Source of the DNA: Globisporangium splendens
Lineage: Eukaryota; Oomycota; Peronosporomycetes; Pythiales; Pythiaceae
Length of the DNA: 64,000 nt
NCBI GenBank assembly: GCA_006386115.1
Contig: VFIW01000045.1
Location: 62,001-126,000, forward strand
Direction: 5' to 3'
In this document: positions 50,984-62,740 of the stretch, piece by piece
Layout of the letters: each line of letters opens with the position of its first letter
Position numbering within the stretch: position 1 is the first letter of the stretch
The notes under the pieces: generated by a model
What the model was told of the DNA's origin: nothing
The model's database searches: none
Seen by the model: only the letters and a program-made list of their open reading frames with translations
Translations under genes and position numbers: made by a program

Positions 50984-53873
50984 GCAGTCGCCTCTTTCGC
51001 TTGCAGATGCACCGCTTGCTGCTGCTTTATATACAACGACACCAGTGCGCGCGTTGTCGTCGTGCGAGTCGTCGTCCGAATGCCGTCGGAAAAGAAACTA
51101 ACGCCCAGATCGCGGTTAACTCCGCGAATAAATGCGATCCTGCTGCTGTTATCCGCTTTCGGGACGCGTTCCGTTCGTTGAAATGCTTCTCTTCTTCCAG
51201 TGCTCCGACCGTTCGCCGCGTTGGAAAATCTGCTTTTAGAGAGACGACTGCCGATCCTGTATAATCGCGATTACTTCTTTCTCCACGCACCACACACACA
51301 CGCACACGGAGAGTGGCTGGTCGCGCTCGCGTTCCTTGCTGCAAATGTGCTTTTCCGCGCGCTTTCCCTCTTCCTTCCCGCGTCTGCAAGCCGTAATCAG
51401 CAAACGCCCAGCAACAGCAAAGCTTGGCCGTCGGCGGACGGACGTAAAAAACAGGAAATGCGGCGTAACGGAAGAGGCCAGCGCAAGTTTTGCTTGCAGG
51501 CGGGCAAGTAAGTCACAATAGGGAAACCCAAGGAAGGGGAAGGGGAGCGCAGGGGATGGGAGCCAGTCGCAGAGGAATCGGCACAAGCGTGAGCAGGAAC
51601 AGAGCAGACCTCTGCCACCCCAACCCTTTTCGCTTGCTGAAAACCCCTTTTCCCCCATCCGCTGTTTTACCCTTGTGTCCACTGAGTGGATGTGCGTCCG
51701 CTGCTCCGACTATATTTGCGAGCGGAGCCCTACTCATCTGCCGTTTGCTCAATGGAAGTGGACCAATCACTGCGCACGTGCCAGTGTGTGGCTGGGTCCA
51801 CTTGTCGTGCTTAATCGCAGAGATTCCAGCGATCTGCTGACACACAAACCACAACGTGAATGTCAAACGAGTGCGTGCACACAAGCAGACAAAGCTGCAC
51901 TGAAATGCGAAATCGAATTTCGATTTTTCCGCAAAAATGATGCCGCCACCACAGTGATCAGTGCCATGTCTTGTAGACTCTGTCAGTCGATGCGTCGAAG
52001 AGGTCTAGGAAATCCATTCAAGCAAGCAGTGTTATCGCATTTTCGGTATGTATCGCAGCCGCCGTTCCCTGCCATCTGCTAGCGTGGAACCAAAGTCAGT
52101 CGACGGATGCTGAAGTTGCAACTAGGCTTTTGTATCGACAAGTTGTCTGTTTGTTTTTGTTTGTGCCCTGGGTCGACAAGTGCGACCAAACCTGCAAAGC
52201 ATCATGCAAAAAGCACGAGGCAAAACAGCCAGCGTGGTGAGATCGATCGAGGGGAACAGAGAGTGGCGTCCACACCCTCTAGAGACAAAGAGCAGACGCG
52301 AGCGGACGTCCCCTTGTGTTCGCAAGTTTGTAACGCGCCGTAATTGCGATTTTCCGCCCCTATGCACCATAATAGCGATCAAGGGTGTGCACGTCATGCA
52401 TCATAGGAAGAGCCCAGGGAAGCACATGCCTCCTTTTGCGTTGTGTGTGACTCTCATTAGTTGCTTCAAGGAGAGCATTTTTTAATACCTTGCAGACTCG
52501 TCCTATTGCAGCAACCCTCCAAGTGCCACATGTGCACTATGTAACTCTGCGTCCACAATAAGAAAGACATATGTGTGTGTCCGTCCCGCGGATAACCACA
52601 GCACACACTTGTGCGCTAAATTGCTTGAGGTCGTAAAGGCAAAATGGGTCGATTTCCTGTCATTCCGTACCGTAGTATCTTTTATCTTTTATCTGTTTCA
52701 TGATCATAAGCCGTAGAGAGAGCAAAGAGGAGAGAAAGAGTCGGTGCCTCGAAGAGGCGTATTCCGAGCCAGCTGGCGGGTCTGGCAATAACGCCAATGC
52801 ATCGCGTCGGCCCGAGTCATACACTGCGTTTCTATTGTGCAAAGCTTGCGACCCTGTTGTAACCCACCGATATTGTTCCCAAGCAGGCATGAGCAATCGC
52901 GATGCGCCTCGGCGACTTCACCTTTTTCGAATCTAAAGGTTGTGCGCTGTAGATTTGTAAACCTGCCATGAGAGCAAATACTGCTGTGTTGAGCACTCAA
53001 AGATCACAACCTATTTGCTGCGATACATACTCAATTTGCAAGTACTCCAGTTTCGTTTACAATGTGGGGTTGCAGTCGTCCTTTGGTCTGTGAAATTCGC
53101 TCGATGGCCGAGAGATCGGAAGCTCGTTCGTGCTACTGCACGTAGATAGATTGGCATGACGATCAGACTGGTAATCGCACTTTCTGGAAGGCGCCATATA
53201 TCCTTTCAGCACTGCAGTTTGCTGCCGTCTAATGATGAATTACAACCAAAGGAACGTCAAGTTCTAGAACTCTATGTAGCGTTGACGTCGGACCCAAAAC
53301 ATGTAAGATCGAGCGCAACACTCCATCAAGAGGCAATTGCAATTCCACAACTAGCGCAGCAACATCCACAAACGCTTCAGACAAGTGCAGCAACCGGACT
53401 CAGCCTGCACCAAACATTTGTCGAACCAACGATGAAAAGACTGGAGGTACCGTGACGTCGGACCCAAGACATGTCGACTGGGAGCACGAGTCCAACGGCA
53501 ATTGCAACTGCACAACACGTGCAGCAGAAAGCCCACAATCTTGCAATTGTACAGCATCGGCAGCAACATCCAATCGCACGACAAGTGCAACGACAACAAT
53601 CGCATAAACGCTTTCAGTTGTGAGGTTGTTTATCCGTTCTTTCCTCCCCAAAGTACTGTGTTTTAGGTGCCACGGAATCATCTAGTTTGGGCTCTTTTTA
53701 GTCGTCCACTTTTTCGTCCACTTTGTGGAGTCAGTCCGCCCTCGACAACTTCAACGAAATGGGTACATACCTACACTTGAACTTGGCTCCCCTTTACCCT
53801 ACTGAGGATTATCTGCAGCTCAATAGCTATTATTGTTGAATGCCTAGCAGCCTTATGCGTAAAGCACAAGAAC
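50984..53873. other. 2.9 kb intergenic region
   Basis: No supported gene on either strand. Contains an Ala/Gln-codon-like repeat region at about 53280-53600 (listed separately). 51290-51310 has a CA run. The remainder shows short, motif-free open frames. Confidence 0.45.
53284..53474. repeat. decayed direct repeat
   Basis: GACGTCGGACCCAA(A/G)ACATGT occurs at 53284-53304 and 53454-53474. CAATTGCAA and CAGCAACATCCA words follow each copy, suggesting an old tandem unit of about 170 bases. Confidence 0.5.
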
Positions 53874-55681
53874 ATGATGGATGAGAATGCTTCTTCCTCT
53901 ACAAATGGCGCAGCGTCGCTCCTGTTTGCGCCGCAAGACCTGCCACGGGCGAAGAAATCGGGCTGCGGTGGCGCATTCCTATGACGCGAAGGCAGCACCA
54001 GCAGCACGCGCTGGAGACCGTCGCGCACCAGCGACAGCGACGAGCGTACGTCGATTGCACGAATCTCCACAGCGGCCATCGACCTCGTGTTCGAGACGAT
54101 TCCTCGCATGTCATACATGACATTCACGACGGACAAGACGGTGAAACAACACACACTACCCAAAAGAAGAAGCAGAGAGACAGGTTTGTGCTTCCACTCG
54201 TTGTATATGCAGCCTCTACGAGTACAAGCAACAACAACAACAACAGCAAGAAGCGCAGCTGCGCGCTTGATGACCCAAGTCAGCGCGAACGCGATGTTGA
54301 CAGTGGCGCGCCACATGGACACCACGTAGAGGTATGGACGGTTCTTGATATCTCAGACGGCCACACATTTACGGCACCGACGCTACTGTGTTTGCGCAAT
54401 GGGGGTTTGTCTTTGCTTGTAGCAAGTGCTTGCGGACCAGATTGAGCGCGTCCAGGTACGTACGTGCACAGTCAACCATAGCGGACAGTTGAACCTGTAA
54501 AGGTCCTGACACTGCGATCTTTTCCATTGCCATCAGTGGCATGCGAAATCCTTCAAGGACGAGCCGTGGTATAAAAGCCCCGTAGGCTTTGGCTCCAAGG
54601 CGTCCGTGGTGCTCTTGGCGCTCAAGCAGCGCGATGTCGCGGGTTCCGGCTTCCTTCCCTGTCGCGACGTGGTAAAGGCGCTCCAGGCTCCCGACTTCGG
54701 TAAGCGCCATGCGTTTTAGTATGTGCACATCTATGAGATGAAGTTATAGTGAATGGATGGGTGCATTTCTTGATGCATATGCACGCATAGGTCTGACGGA
54801 ATTCCAGGTGCGGTCGTTGATCTCGCGCTTCGACTCGACGCTCCATGACGACCCCGTCGTGCATTACGCGACGTTCACGTGCGCGATCCAGTTTCCCCAA
54901 ACACAGCTGCAGGGTACAGCTGCTGTGGACTGCAATGATGGCGAGCGCAACGCGAACGATATGCTCTTCTGCCATCAGACGTACGTGGAGAAGATCCGCG
55001 AACATGCGAATCGACTCGTGCAGAAGCTGCCGCATGACAGCCATGGCCATGAAAGCTTGAGCACTTCAACGTCTCCATGGAAGGAGGATGATCAATGCGG
55101 ATCCGGAATGCTCACAGACTCGAATGTGTCGTTCTCGGCACTGCCGATGATTCATAATGCGCCGTCTTCTCTGCCATCCCCTACAGAGCTCCAAGTAACG
55201 TCGCCAGACAAGCGAGAAGGTGAGAAAACGGTTGTGTGTTAATGAGTCGAATGCTTGTGATGATGGAACTGTTTGTATGTGCTAGATGTGGATCGACTTT
55301 CGTTCGAGTTTGACAAGCAGCGCCGTGCCAACCGGATGGCAGCGAAGGCGAGCACGCTGCTGGCGCACATCAACCGCATCGAGGCGGTCGCCAAGCACGA
55401 GCAGATGCTCCAGGAGCAGCACGACGCGCTGCGGCTCGCGGCGAAAGCGCTGCATCGACACGACCACTACGCTAGGTTGCTCGAGACGGTACGACCAAAC
55501 TGTGTTGCTTTGTTGGGCATGAGCATGCCGATACATATGTGCGTGCTGTGCTTGTTTGCCCCAGGAAACCCACGATGTGCGCATGCTGGAGAAGCAATGC
55601 AAAGGACTCGTGAGGTCCGAGCTCACGCGTATGAACCGCAACGTGAGCAGGGACTCGATGTTCTGCGTCGAGCCGACCTAA
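53874..55681 (+). CDS. EF-hand-like protein (5' end unresolved)
   Basis: The 3' exons are clear: 54537-54699, 54791-55219, 55286-55488, 55565-55681, in phase and GT-AG. They begin WHAKSFKDEPWYKSPVGFG and include LALKQRDVAGSGFLPCRDVV followed by LTEFQVRSLISRFDS and YATFTCAIQF, which resembles a degenerate EF-hand pair. Then comes a Ser-rich linker, a coiled coil (NRIEAVAKHEQMLQEQHDAL) and the end SRDSMFCVEPT. A short exon QVLADQIERVQ (54415-54447 region) probably precedes these. Further upstream a frame from ATG 53874 looks coding (ISTAAIDLVFETIPRMSYMT) but has an in-frame TGA at 53982. Calcium binding or ciliary role is only a suggestion. Confidence 0.55.
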
Positions 55682-55991
55682 GCATCCATGCAGCATGAAG
55701 ATACTGTCTTCAATCGTGTATTTAAGGAAACCAACATCGTGTGTGTGTGTCAATGTGTCCTCATTATAAAATGGGTACATACACGTTTGTTAGAATTATG
55801 GTGTTGCTGTGCACGTAGAGGAATAACTTAGCAAGTAAACAAGCAAATAACACGCAGAAACAACTCCCCATTGATCCCGACGACCGCGCATCAGCTCTTT
55901 CAGCGTCAATGCTTCACGCGTGTTGTGGTCGCCAATCTTTTCTCTCTTTTTTCACACTTTTTTTTATATACGTTTGTGGCTGTCGTTTGCT
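55682..55991. other. convergent 3' spacer
   Basis: Between the EF-hand-like and Ser/Pro-rich genes. No gene seen. Confidence 0.45.
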
Positions 55992-56995
55992 TTAACTCTC
56001 TTCAAAATGGAACACGCCGCCGTCGCCATTGTCCGAGAGGCTGCCATAGGAGCCCCGCCGTTCCCGCCGCTCGTCGTACTGCTGCTGTGTGTTCGGCTGG
56101 GGCTGCAGTGGCTGTCGATAGGACGGATATTGACTAGTGCTGCTGTTGTGGTTGAACTCGGAGCTGTCGTCCGAGAAGCTCTGCTCTTCTTCTGTGATCG
56201 AGAGGTGCTCCATGAGCTCCGTATGCGTGCTCAGCATCCCGTTGTCCCGCGTCGACGCGTGGCGCGGGAAATATCTGCTTCTACTACTGCTGTTGCTGCC
56301 GCTCGACTGACCGACGCGGCGGAAATTGTTCAGCGGCGCGCGGTCGGTGCGCGACGCCGACATCACAGAGAGCGCCGGCGACTTCGATAGATCAAACTCA
56401 TCCAGAGCGCGAGGCGATGGCGCCCTAATGAAGCAATCATAATCGCAATTAAACGGAACACAAAATACGTCAATACGAGCGCACATTATTCCACACGTAC
56501 ATGCAACATCGTACCATGAATAGTGCACGGGGTTGCTTTGCCGTAAAAAGCCAATATCGCCTGGACACGAGCTCGCAAACTACATAATCGGTATGTTCAC
56601 ACACGCATATAAGAATCCCCACAAGCACAAACAGTTAATATCGCCAGCAGTTTCCATTTACATACCTGGATCACGGACGGCGTCGCGGGCGAATTGTGGT
56701 TGCTGCTTTGCACGGGCGGCGGCAGCAGCAGCTCGGGCATCGGCGGGTCATCGAGCTGCAGGAAGCTCGGCTCGGGTAACGATCCAAAGCGCGGCGCGCG
56801 CGGCGGCTGGAAGCGCGTGTAGCTCGAGCTGTAGCTGCCGACGGCGTTGCCATTGCCGCTGTGCGGCACGTGCACGGGACACGAGTGCGAGATCGCATTG
56901 TGCTCATTCGATGGCGGCGAGCCGCCTCTGGACGACGACGTCGGTGGCGACGCGCGGCCGCGACTGCCAATCGGAATCGGACGCGTACCCGACAT
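55992..56995 (-). CDS. Ser/Pro-rich, probably disordered protein
   Basis: Exons 56995-56666, 56579-56515, 56424-55992; 275 aa. The 65-base middle exon restores the frame (phase 0 in, phase 2 out) with good splice sites. Composition is Ser, Pro, Asn, Arg and Gln-rich with no hydrophobic core: IPIGSRGRASPPTSSSRGGS, PPMPELLLPPP, and NHNSSTSQYPSYRQP near the end. Multiple SP/RAPS sites could be phosphorylated. No domain recognised; could be a regulatory or scaffold protein, or specific to oomycetes. Confidence 0.65.
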
Positions 56996-58187
56996 TCTTT
57001 TCTCTCTTGTCTCCGCTTTTTTGGTTATCGCAGCACGAAACGGGAGAGAAATAGGGAGACGGAGACGGCAACACCAGGAAAAACTCCGCAAAAAGCTTCA
57101 CAACGCTTTGACTCGGAGATCACGCAGTAATGTACGTCGAATCGGTAATCGCGTCAGTACAAATAAGCGGCCGGAACCGTCGATTGGATCTTCACGCGCT
57201 CGAATATTCACAAGTCGTCGGATAAAGGACCGACAGAGAGAGCGACTCGACCTGATCTTTACGCGCACGATACACGCACCAAGCAGCGAGCGAAGACGGA
57301 CGAACGGGGCGCTGTGAAGGGCGAAAGACGCGATGTGTGGCCTTATGGAGCAGAGGCTTCGCGTGGGTTCCTTCCTTCCTTCCTTCCTTCCTTCCTTCCT
57401 TCCTTTGGCTGGGTTGTCTTTGGCACTTGCGAATGCGGCGTGCGCTATTGCGGTTTGGCTCGGGAGTGCAATAGAGAGAGAGGAGGGGAGGTGGGTGGGT
57501 TTTCTACTGGGTGGTAGATTCTATCAAACTGAGGCGACCCAAAAGACTAGGCGTACCGGTGGAAACGGTACAGTTTAGTAGAGTGTACCGCTGGAAAGGG
57601 TACGAGCGCATCAAGTGCAGAAAGTTCTCTTGAGCATTGAGGAACCTATCTAAGGAAATAAATGCAATTGTGATAAAATTGGCACTTTGCGACACACAAA
57701 GACAGCATGATCTGTGCAATTGCATAATTGGGTACCTGATACCAAAGTGTCAACAGCTGTTTTGATACCTCAAATTTGCATGGACTTTCCCATTCGCCAA
57801 GTCAAAGTGGCAAGTGCCAACGTGATACTTTTCCACAGGTACGTCACAACAAAGTTGACAGATTCTGAAAGCGAGCTCGCAATAGAATACACTTTGCCTC
57901 CACGGACTCTCGACTGGAAAATCCCCAGCTTCACTTTGTCCTTTTATTCGGCAGTTTCCATGCGGAAGTTGAGCCATCGGTGCTGAACGTGGCGCTTGTC
58001 GGGAAACACGCTCAAGTACAATTTGCAAGCTTCATCGAGTTCATGAGCCCAGCCCAGTGCACTTTTCGTACTTTGACAAAAACGATCGATTCAGACAACT
58101 TTACAAATTGTACGATACTACTGCAGCGCTGGAGACGGCTATGGCACTAGCACTTAACATGCCACACACGGTAGCCTGGGCAATTTA
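56996..58187. other. intergenic region
   Basis: No gene supported. Contains a TTCC microsatellite. 57545-57605 has GTACCGGTGGAAACGGTAC and a second, similar GTACCGCTGGAAAGGGTAC, a pair of related short palindromic words. Confidence 0.45.
57368..57405. repeat. (TTCC)n microsatellite
   Basis: Nine uninterrupted TTCC units. Located upstream of the Ser/Pro-rich gene. Confidence 0.95.
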
Positions 58188-60665
58188 CTATTCATCACTC
58201 GCATCGAGCATCAGCGCCGACACGCCGCGTCGATTGAGCATCTGGTGTCGCTGCAGCAGCATCAAGCGCCGCGTGTCGCGACTGTTGTCGATCGAGTTCT
58301 GGTCTAGCAGCTCCTTCCGCACCTCGTTCTGCAGCACACTCAGGATCTCCGTCATCTTGGGGCGGCGCCGCGGATCCGAGTCCAGGCAACGCAGGATCAA
58401 TTGGCGGCGATATGGTGAGCAGGTCATCGGGATCGTGGGGCGAAGGTCGCCGTGTGCCACGAGCAGCATGATGTCCACAGTGTTGTAGTCGCGCATGTCG
58501 TAGTACGGATCCTTCCGCGTCTCGAGCTCGATCAGCACGATACCGAAACTGTAGCAGTCCACCTGCACATCATATCGCTCTTCGCGCAGAATCTCAGGCG
58601 CGAGCCAATACGGAGTCCCAACGATCGTGCTGAACAGATTGCCCGTGACGGTTTGACGCTTCGATTCACCAAAATCCGACAGCTTGCACGAATACGTCGG
58701 CGTGCACAGCAAATTGGACGATTTCAGATCTCGGTGCACCAGTGGTGGGTCGCAATTGTGTAAATACGTCACACCCTGCGCCACATCCGTCGCGATCTTC
58801 AGCAGCGGATCGCTCCACGTCAGCGCCATCGAGCTCCGCAGCAGCGAGAACACGTCGCCGCGCTCCAAATACTCGAGCACGAGACCCACATTTGCGAGAT
58901 TGTCAAATGTGGCGCCGATAAACTGAACGATCTTCGGGTGGCGGAGCATCGCGAGCAGCTCCACGCGCACTTTGAAGTCCTTCAGACCCTCGGACGTCAA
59001 GGACGAGACCGCGAGACGCTTGAACACGACGGAAGTCCCATGGTACTGAGCCAAGAGCACATCGCCGCCAGGTCCCTTCGCGATCATGTCCTGGAGCTTA
59101 AGATCGGCAAATGGGATCGCGACGCTGTGGCACAGCGCCATGGCCTCGTCGTCATCATCACCACCGCCGCGTCCAAGCGCTTCCTCCATCGCTTCCTTCT
59201 CATCTGCTCCAAACGCACCGCGGTTCTCCAGACAAGAGCGCTTTTCCGACAAGTCCAGCTTCAGCGTCGTGTTGATCCGCTCCGCGTGTAGTTTCGACAC
59301 GTACGCTGTACGCGACGCGCGGTCTTCCGAGTACGTCGCGAGCAGCGTCACGCACGCCGGGATCAGCACGCAGAGCACAAACAGAAACGTCTGGCTCGAC
59401 GCCTTGTGCTCGTCTTTCGAGTTCAGCGACATCGACGGACCTGTGATGATGAGCACGAGCGTCGCGATCGATTGGGATGCGCTGATGAGCAGCACGTGCG
59501 TGAAATCGAGCTTCATCGACACCGAGAGGATACCTGTAAGCGCCGCCAGCGCCGCCAGCATGGCCACGATCACCGAGTACGCGACCTTGCTGTCGTACAC
59601 GAAGATCCAGTCGTGCAGGTCCATGCCGTGGTTGTCGAAGATCTTCTTGTTGACTTCCGACCACTTGCTCTCGGCGTACCAGTCGTACGGGATCGTGATG
59701 TTCGCCGCGCAGTTGGTGTTCCTGAACACGTGGCTCTTGAACTGGTCGCGCATCCTCGCGAGCGTCTGGTGCACAAAGATCGCCATGCCGATTGACCAGA
59801 GCAACAGGATCACCGTCGCGATCTCTTTCCACCGCCGTCGAATGTAATATACGCCGATACGGAGCCGCATGCTGCCTTCGAAATACTTGAGCGGCACAAC
59901 GACAAACAGGAACGCGAACGGTGAAAACAGCCACAACGTCGTCAGGTACTTCCTCTCGAGCGTGCCGTTGATCGCATAACTGAAACACGAGCTCGTGTCG
60001 CCGGTGGCCGCGAGATCGTCTATTGTGGCGTACGTGACCTTGGTCAGCGAACTCATCATCGCACTTGTCTGTGTGGCTTCTTCGCACGACTGCTTCAAAT
60101 AAGAAAACAGCAAATACGCCGCTAACTCAAATATCAGCAGAAACAGCATGATGCGGCGCGCGATCGGGAACGCGTTCTTGGACGAGTCCAACTGGTACGA
60201 CTGCTCCAACCGCTTGTCCTGGAACTGGTTCGTGAACTTGTTGAGATCGCGGCGCGGATTCATACGCGACTGCATCTGCGCAGTGCTCTCGGACAGCATC
60301 ATCGCCGTCGACGTCGACGACGGGCGCACGGATCCGCGACGCGCCGCGGCGTGGTGTCCCATCTCGTTTGCGCCGCAATCTTCGTCATCGTCCTCTTCCT
60401 CGTCATCGTCATCATCATCATCATCGAAGATAGTGATCCCCTGATGCGACGGACTCTTCTCCTGTATCCTGCTATCACCACCTCCAGCATTAGTACTATT
60501 ACGCGTCCGAGCCTTCCCCGCAGTCGGCGTACTGCTGTTGTTCGGCGTCACCAGCCGCTGGTACGGGCTCTTGTCGTCGCGATCATCGAGCTCTCGTATC
60601 CGCTGCTCTCTGGGCGCCGCTGCGATCTCCACGCGATGCGGACCTAGCGCCATCTCCTGTGTCAC
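58188..60665 (-). CDS. multipass transmembrane TKL-family protein kinase
   Basis: 825 aa, intronless. N-terminus (1-165) is charged with an acidic Asp run at about 85-98 encoded by a GAT/GAC repeat. Six hydrophobic helices follow between about 170 and 455 (IMLFLLIFELAAYLLFSYL, LWLFSPFAFLFVVVPLKYF, ATVILLLWSIGMAIFV, VIVAMLAALAALTGIL, LLISASQSIATLVLIITG, FLFVLCVLIPACVTLLATY). The kinase domain is about 525-785: glycine loop GPGGDVLL, lysine in VVFKRL (about 545), HRDLKSSNLL (about 641), DFGESK (about 661), GTPYWLAPEI, and DCYSFGIVLIELETR. All catalytic residues are present. The HRDLKSSN/TPYWLAPE pattern places it in the tyrosine-kinase-like group; serine/threonine specificity is likely. A membrane sensor kinase is inferred. 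Confidence 0.93.
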   Translation of the reverse strand: MTQEMALGPHRVEIAAAPREQRIRELDDRDDKSPYQRLVTPNNSSTPTAGKARTRNSTNAGGGDSRIQEKSPSHQGITIFDDDDDDDDEEEDDDEDCGANEMGHHAAARRGSVRPSSTSTAMMLSESTAQMQSRMNPRRDLNKFTNQFQDKRLEQSYQLDSSKNAFPIARRIMLFLLIFELAAYLLFSYLKQSCEEATQTSAMMSSLTKVTYATIDDLAATGDTSSCFSYAINGTLERKYLTTLWLFSPFAFLFVVVPLKYFEGSMRLRIGVYYIRRRWKEIATVILLLWSIGMAIFVHQTLARMRDQFKSHVFRNTNCAANITIPYDWYAESKWSEVNKKIFDNHGMDLHDWIFVYDSKVAYSVIVAMLAALAALTGILSVSMKLDFTHVLLISASQSIATLVLIITGPSMSLNSKDEHKASSQTFLFVLCVLIPACVTLLATYSEDRASRTAYVSKLHAERINTTLKLDLSEKRSCLENRGAFGADEKEAMEEALGRGGGDDDDEAMALCHSVAIPFADLKLQDMIAKGPGGDVLLAQYHGTSVVFKRLAVSSLTSEGLKDFKVRVELLAMLRHPKIVQFIGATFDNLANVGLVLEYLERGDVFSLLRSSMALTWSDPLLKIATDVAQGVTYLHNCDPPLVHRDLKSSNLLCTPTYSCKLSDFGESKRQTVTGNLFSTIVGTPYWLAPEILREERYDVQVDCYSFGIVLIELETRKDPYYDMRDYNTVDIMLLVAHGDLRPTIPMTCSPYRRQLILRCLDSDPRRRPKMTEILSVLQNEVRKELLDQNSIDNSRDTRRLMLLQRHQMLNRRGVSALMLDASDE

Positions 60666-61582
60666 CTGCTCGTGTTTCCCCCTGCGTTATCGATCGTCAC
60701 TGGAATGGGAAGAAGAAATGATGCGCGCGTCCCGCCGCCTTTTGCGTCGTGATGCACAAGCACGAATGATGCGGCCTGTCGGATCGAATGCGTTCGTTCT
60801 CTCTCGCGTCCTTTCTCGCCCGCTGCTCTCTCTGCAATCCGCAGCAAAAGCGCGTTCTTTCTCGCCACCTTCTCCTGTTGCTGCCTGCGCTTTTGTTTTC
60901 CGCGCTTTTCGGAACACACCACAACGAGCTGACGGCATGCATTGCAATACCGGTACTGTACCCACAATGCACCATGCTTCACAATGTACAATGCAATACA
61001 AACAGACCAATGCACAATAAGACGGTTATTGTTTTCTAAGATTTGGGGTGAGTGTGTATTGTGCACCTCGTCACATTTCGAAACTGCACAGTGAATGTTC
61101 GGACGTCGATCGGCATTCGGACACCCCTAAAAGATAATATACATGAAGTTGAGGAGATAACATTGTGTTGCTGTAGCCTGTTTGGTGGTGTTGAAAGCCA
61201 TCAACCGCCCAGCACGCTCAAGTCTAGTAAGGACTCTGCGAGTCACAGTCGCACACGCTCATTGGCACCATTTCAACCAGCTTTTACCTGCACTGTCACT
61301 GTGGTAAGTATTTGGCATTTCCCCAGAATCAGGTTGTCCGAACTTGGATAATATTCTCCCACACAAGACCAAAAAAGAATGCTGTTTCAGAGAGGCGCAA
61401 TTCAGTGCAATAATCTCAGAACTCGCCTCGTTTTCCATGAGCTCAGAGCGGCACACGGCACTCACACACAAAAGGCAGTGATTGTCGAACCGCCCTCTTC
61501 ATCGCCTGGAGCTTTCTTTTAAAATACTGATACAACCAACATGAGCGCGCCGACGTACGTAAAATCGGATACTTCCTATAGT
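60666..61582. other. 5' flank of kinase and 3' flank of IQM-like gene
   Basis: About 0.9 kb with no supported gene. 60930-61000 has repeated TGCATTGC/ACAATGCA words. Confidence 0.45.
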
Positions 61583-62740
61583 CTACAGTCGAGTACCCCG
61601 ACATCTCTCAGCGCTGTCGGTCTCATCGGAATCGGATTTGTACGAACAGTAGTCCGTGTCGGACGCCAGGTCCTCGAGCTCCAACAGATGCGACGGCGGG
61701 AACGGCCACGCGCACGACCACTTCTTGGGTCGGATGAACGCAATGCGGTCGAGGTCCACGTGCTGGTCGCGCAGCGTCTGCACGAGCGCCGTGAGGTTCT
61801 TGAGCGTCGGCTTGAAGTGGCCGCTGTGCGGCTCAATAGCAATGATCTGACCATGCTGGATCATGATCTTGCCCGCCGCGAAGATCGGCGCACCGGCGAC
61901 GAAGCTCGAGTGGTGGAACACGCCCTTCCGCTTGCGCGCCAGGTACATCTTGTGCTCCAGGTCGATGACAAAGATCCATTTGCTGAGATCGTCCGTGTGC
62001 ACGAGTTTTCCCGTCGCCACGTACTCGGCGAGAACCACCGGTTCTGATGCTGTGGCTTCGCCACCTTGCGATGATGATGGTGAAAATCTCGGTACAAAGC
62101 GTACTTCATACTGTTTTCGTGCCTGTGCGTCGCAGTACTGCACATGCGTATTCCGCAGAGCGTGCTGGCTGCAATCCGGCAACTCGACGTATCGACCGCG
62201 GCCGTGGTCGAGCCAATGGAAAAACGACGCATCCGCTTTCGCTGGCGCTCTCCTTGCCATGTCGTCCTTCCAAGCGCGGTGGAATGCGCGCAGGTGGAAC
62301 CCATACCGGTGCTGATCGTCGAGCGCCTCGAGCCAAAAGTCTTTGTGCAGCATGGACGCTCCGGCATCTTCTTCCTCATATCGGTCTCCACTTGCAGTCA
62401 TTTCGGTGACACTCGCCACTGGATACTTGCGCAGTCCGCGCGTCAACTGCTTCATCATCTTGCGCACATGGCGCCATCGACTCTTTGCATTGCAACTCGC
62501 ATGGCGGATTGTCATCGCTTGTGCATCTGGTAATACAGATGACACAACACCCGGGTGTTGTGATGATGATGGCGCGGCATCGTTAACGGGATCATCTGCG
62601 GTGCCATCATCAGCGTCCAGGGGAACGCAGCATGACGTCAGCGCGAACGCATTTGGATGAAGCGCGGGCTCGTGGTCGGGACACAGGACTGACTCGTCGT
62701 GGATGCGCATGGACTGCTGCTGCTGGGAAGATTGCTGCAA
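61583..62740 (-). CDS. IQM-like (plant-type calmodulin-binding) protein
   Basis: 385 aa, intronless. The core (about 145-360) follows the plant IQM family order: DDQHRYGFHLRAFHRAW, SFFHWLDHGRGRYVELPDC, RKQYEVRFV, GKLVHTDDLSKWIFVIDLEH, MYLARKRKGVFHHSSFVAG, AAGKIMIQHGQIIAIEPHSG, and HVDLDRI. In plants IQM proteins bind calmodulin through an IQ motif before this core. Here that position has a basic helix (RWRHVRKMMKQLTRGLRK) with Q and RG one residue too close for a standard IQ, so binding may be altered. Acidic C-terminus. The start could be ATG 62740 or 62710. Confidence 0.82.
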   Translation of the reverse strand: MQQSSQQQQSMRIHDESVLCPDHEPALHPNAFALTSCCVPLDADDGTADDPVNDAAPSSSQHPGVVSSVLPDAQAMTIRHASCNAKSRWRHVRKMMKQLTRGLRKYPVASVTEMTASGDRYEEEDAGASMLHKDFWLEALDDQHRYGFHLRAFHRAWKDDMARRAPAKADASFFHWLDHGRGRYVELPDCSQHALRNTHVQYCDAQARKQYEVRFVPRFSPSSSQGGEATASEPVVLAEYVATGKLVHTDDLSKWIFVIDLEHKMYLARKRKGVFHHSSFVAGAPIFAAGKIMIQHGQIIAIEPHSGHFKPTLKNLTALVQTLRDQHVDLDRIAFIRPKKWSCAWPFPPSHLLELEDLASDTDYCSYKSDSDETDSAERCRGTRL

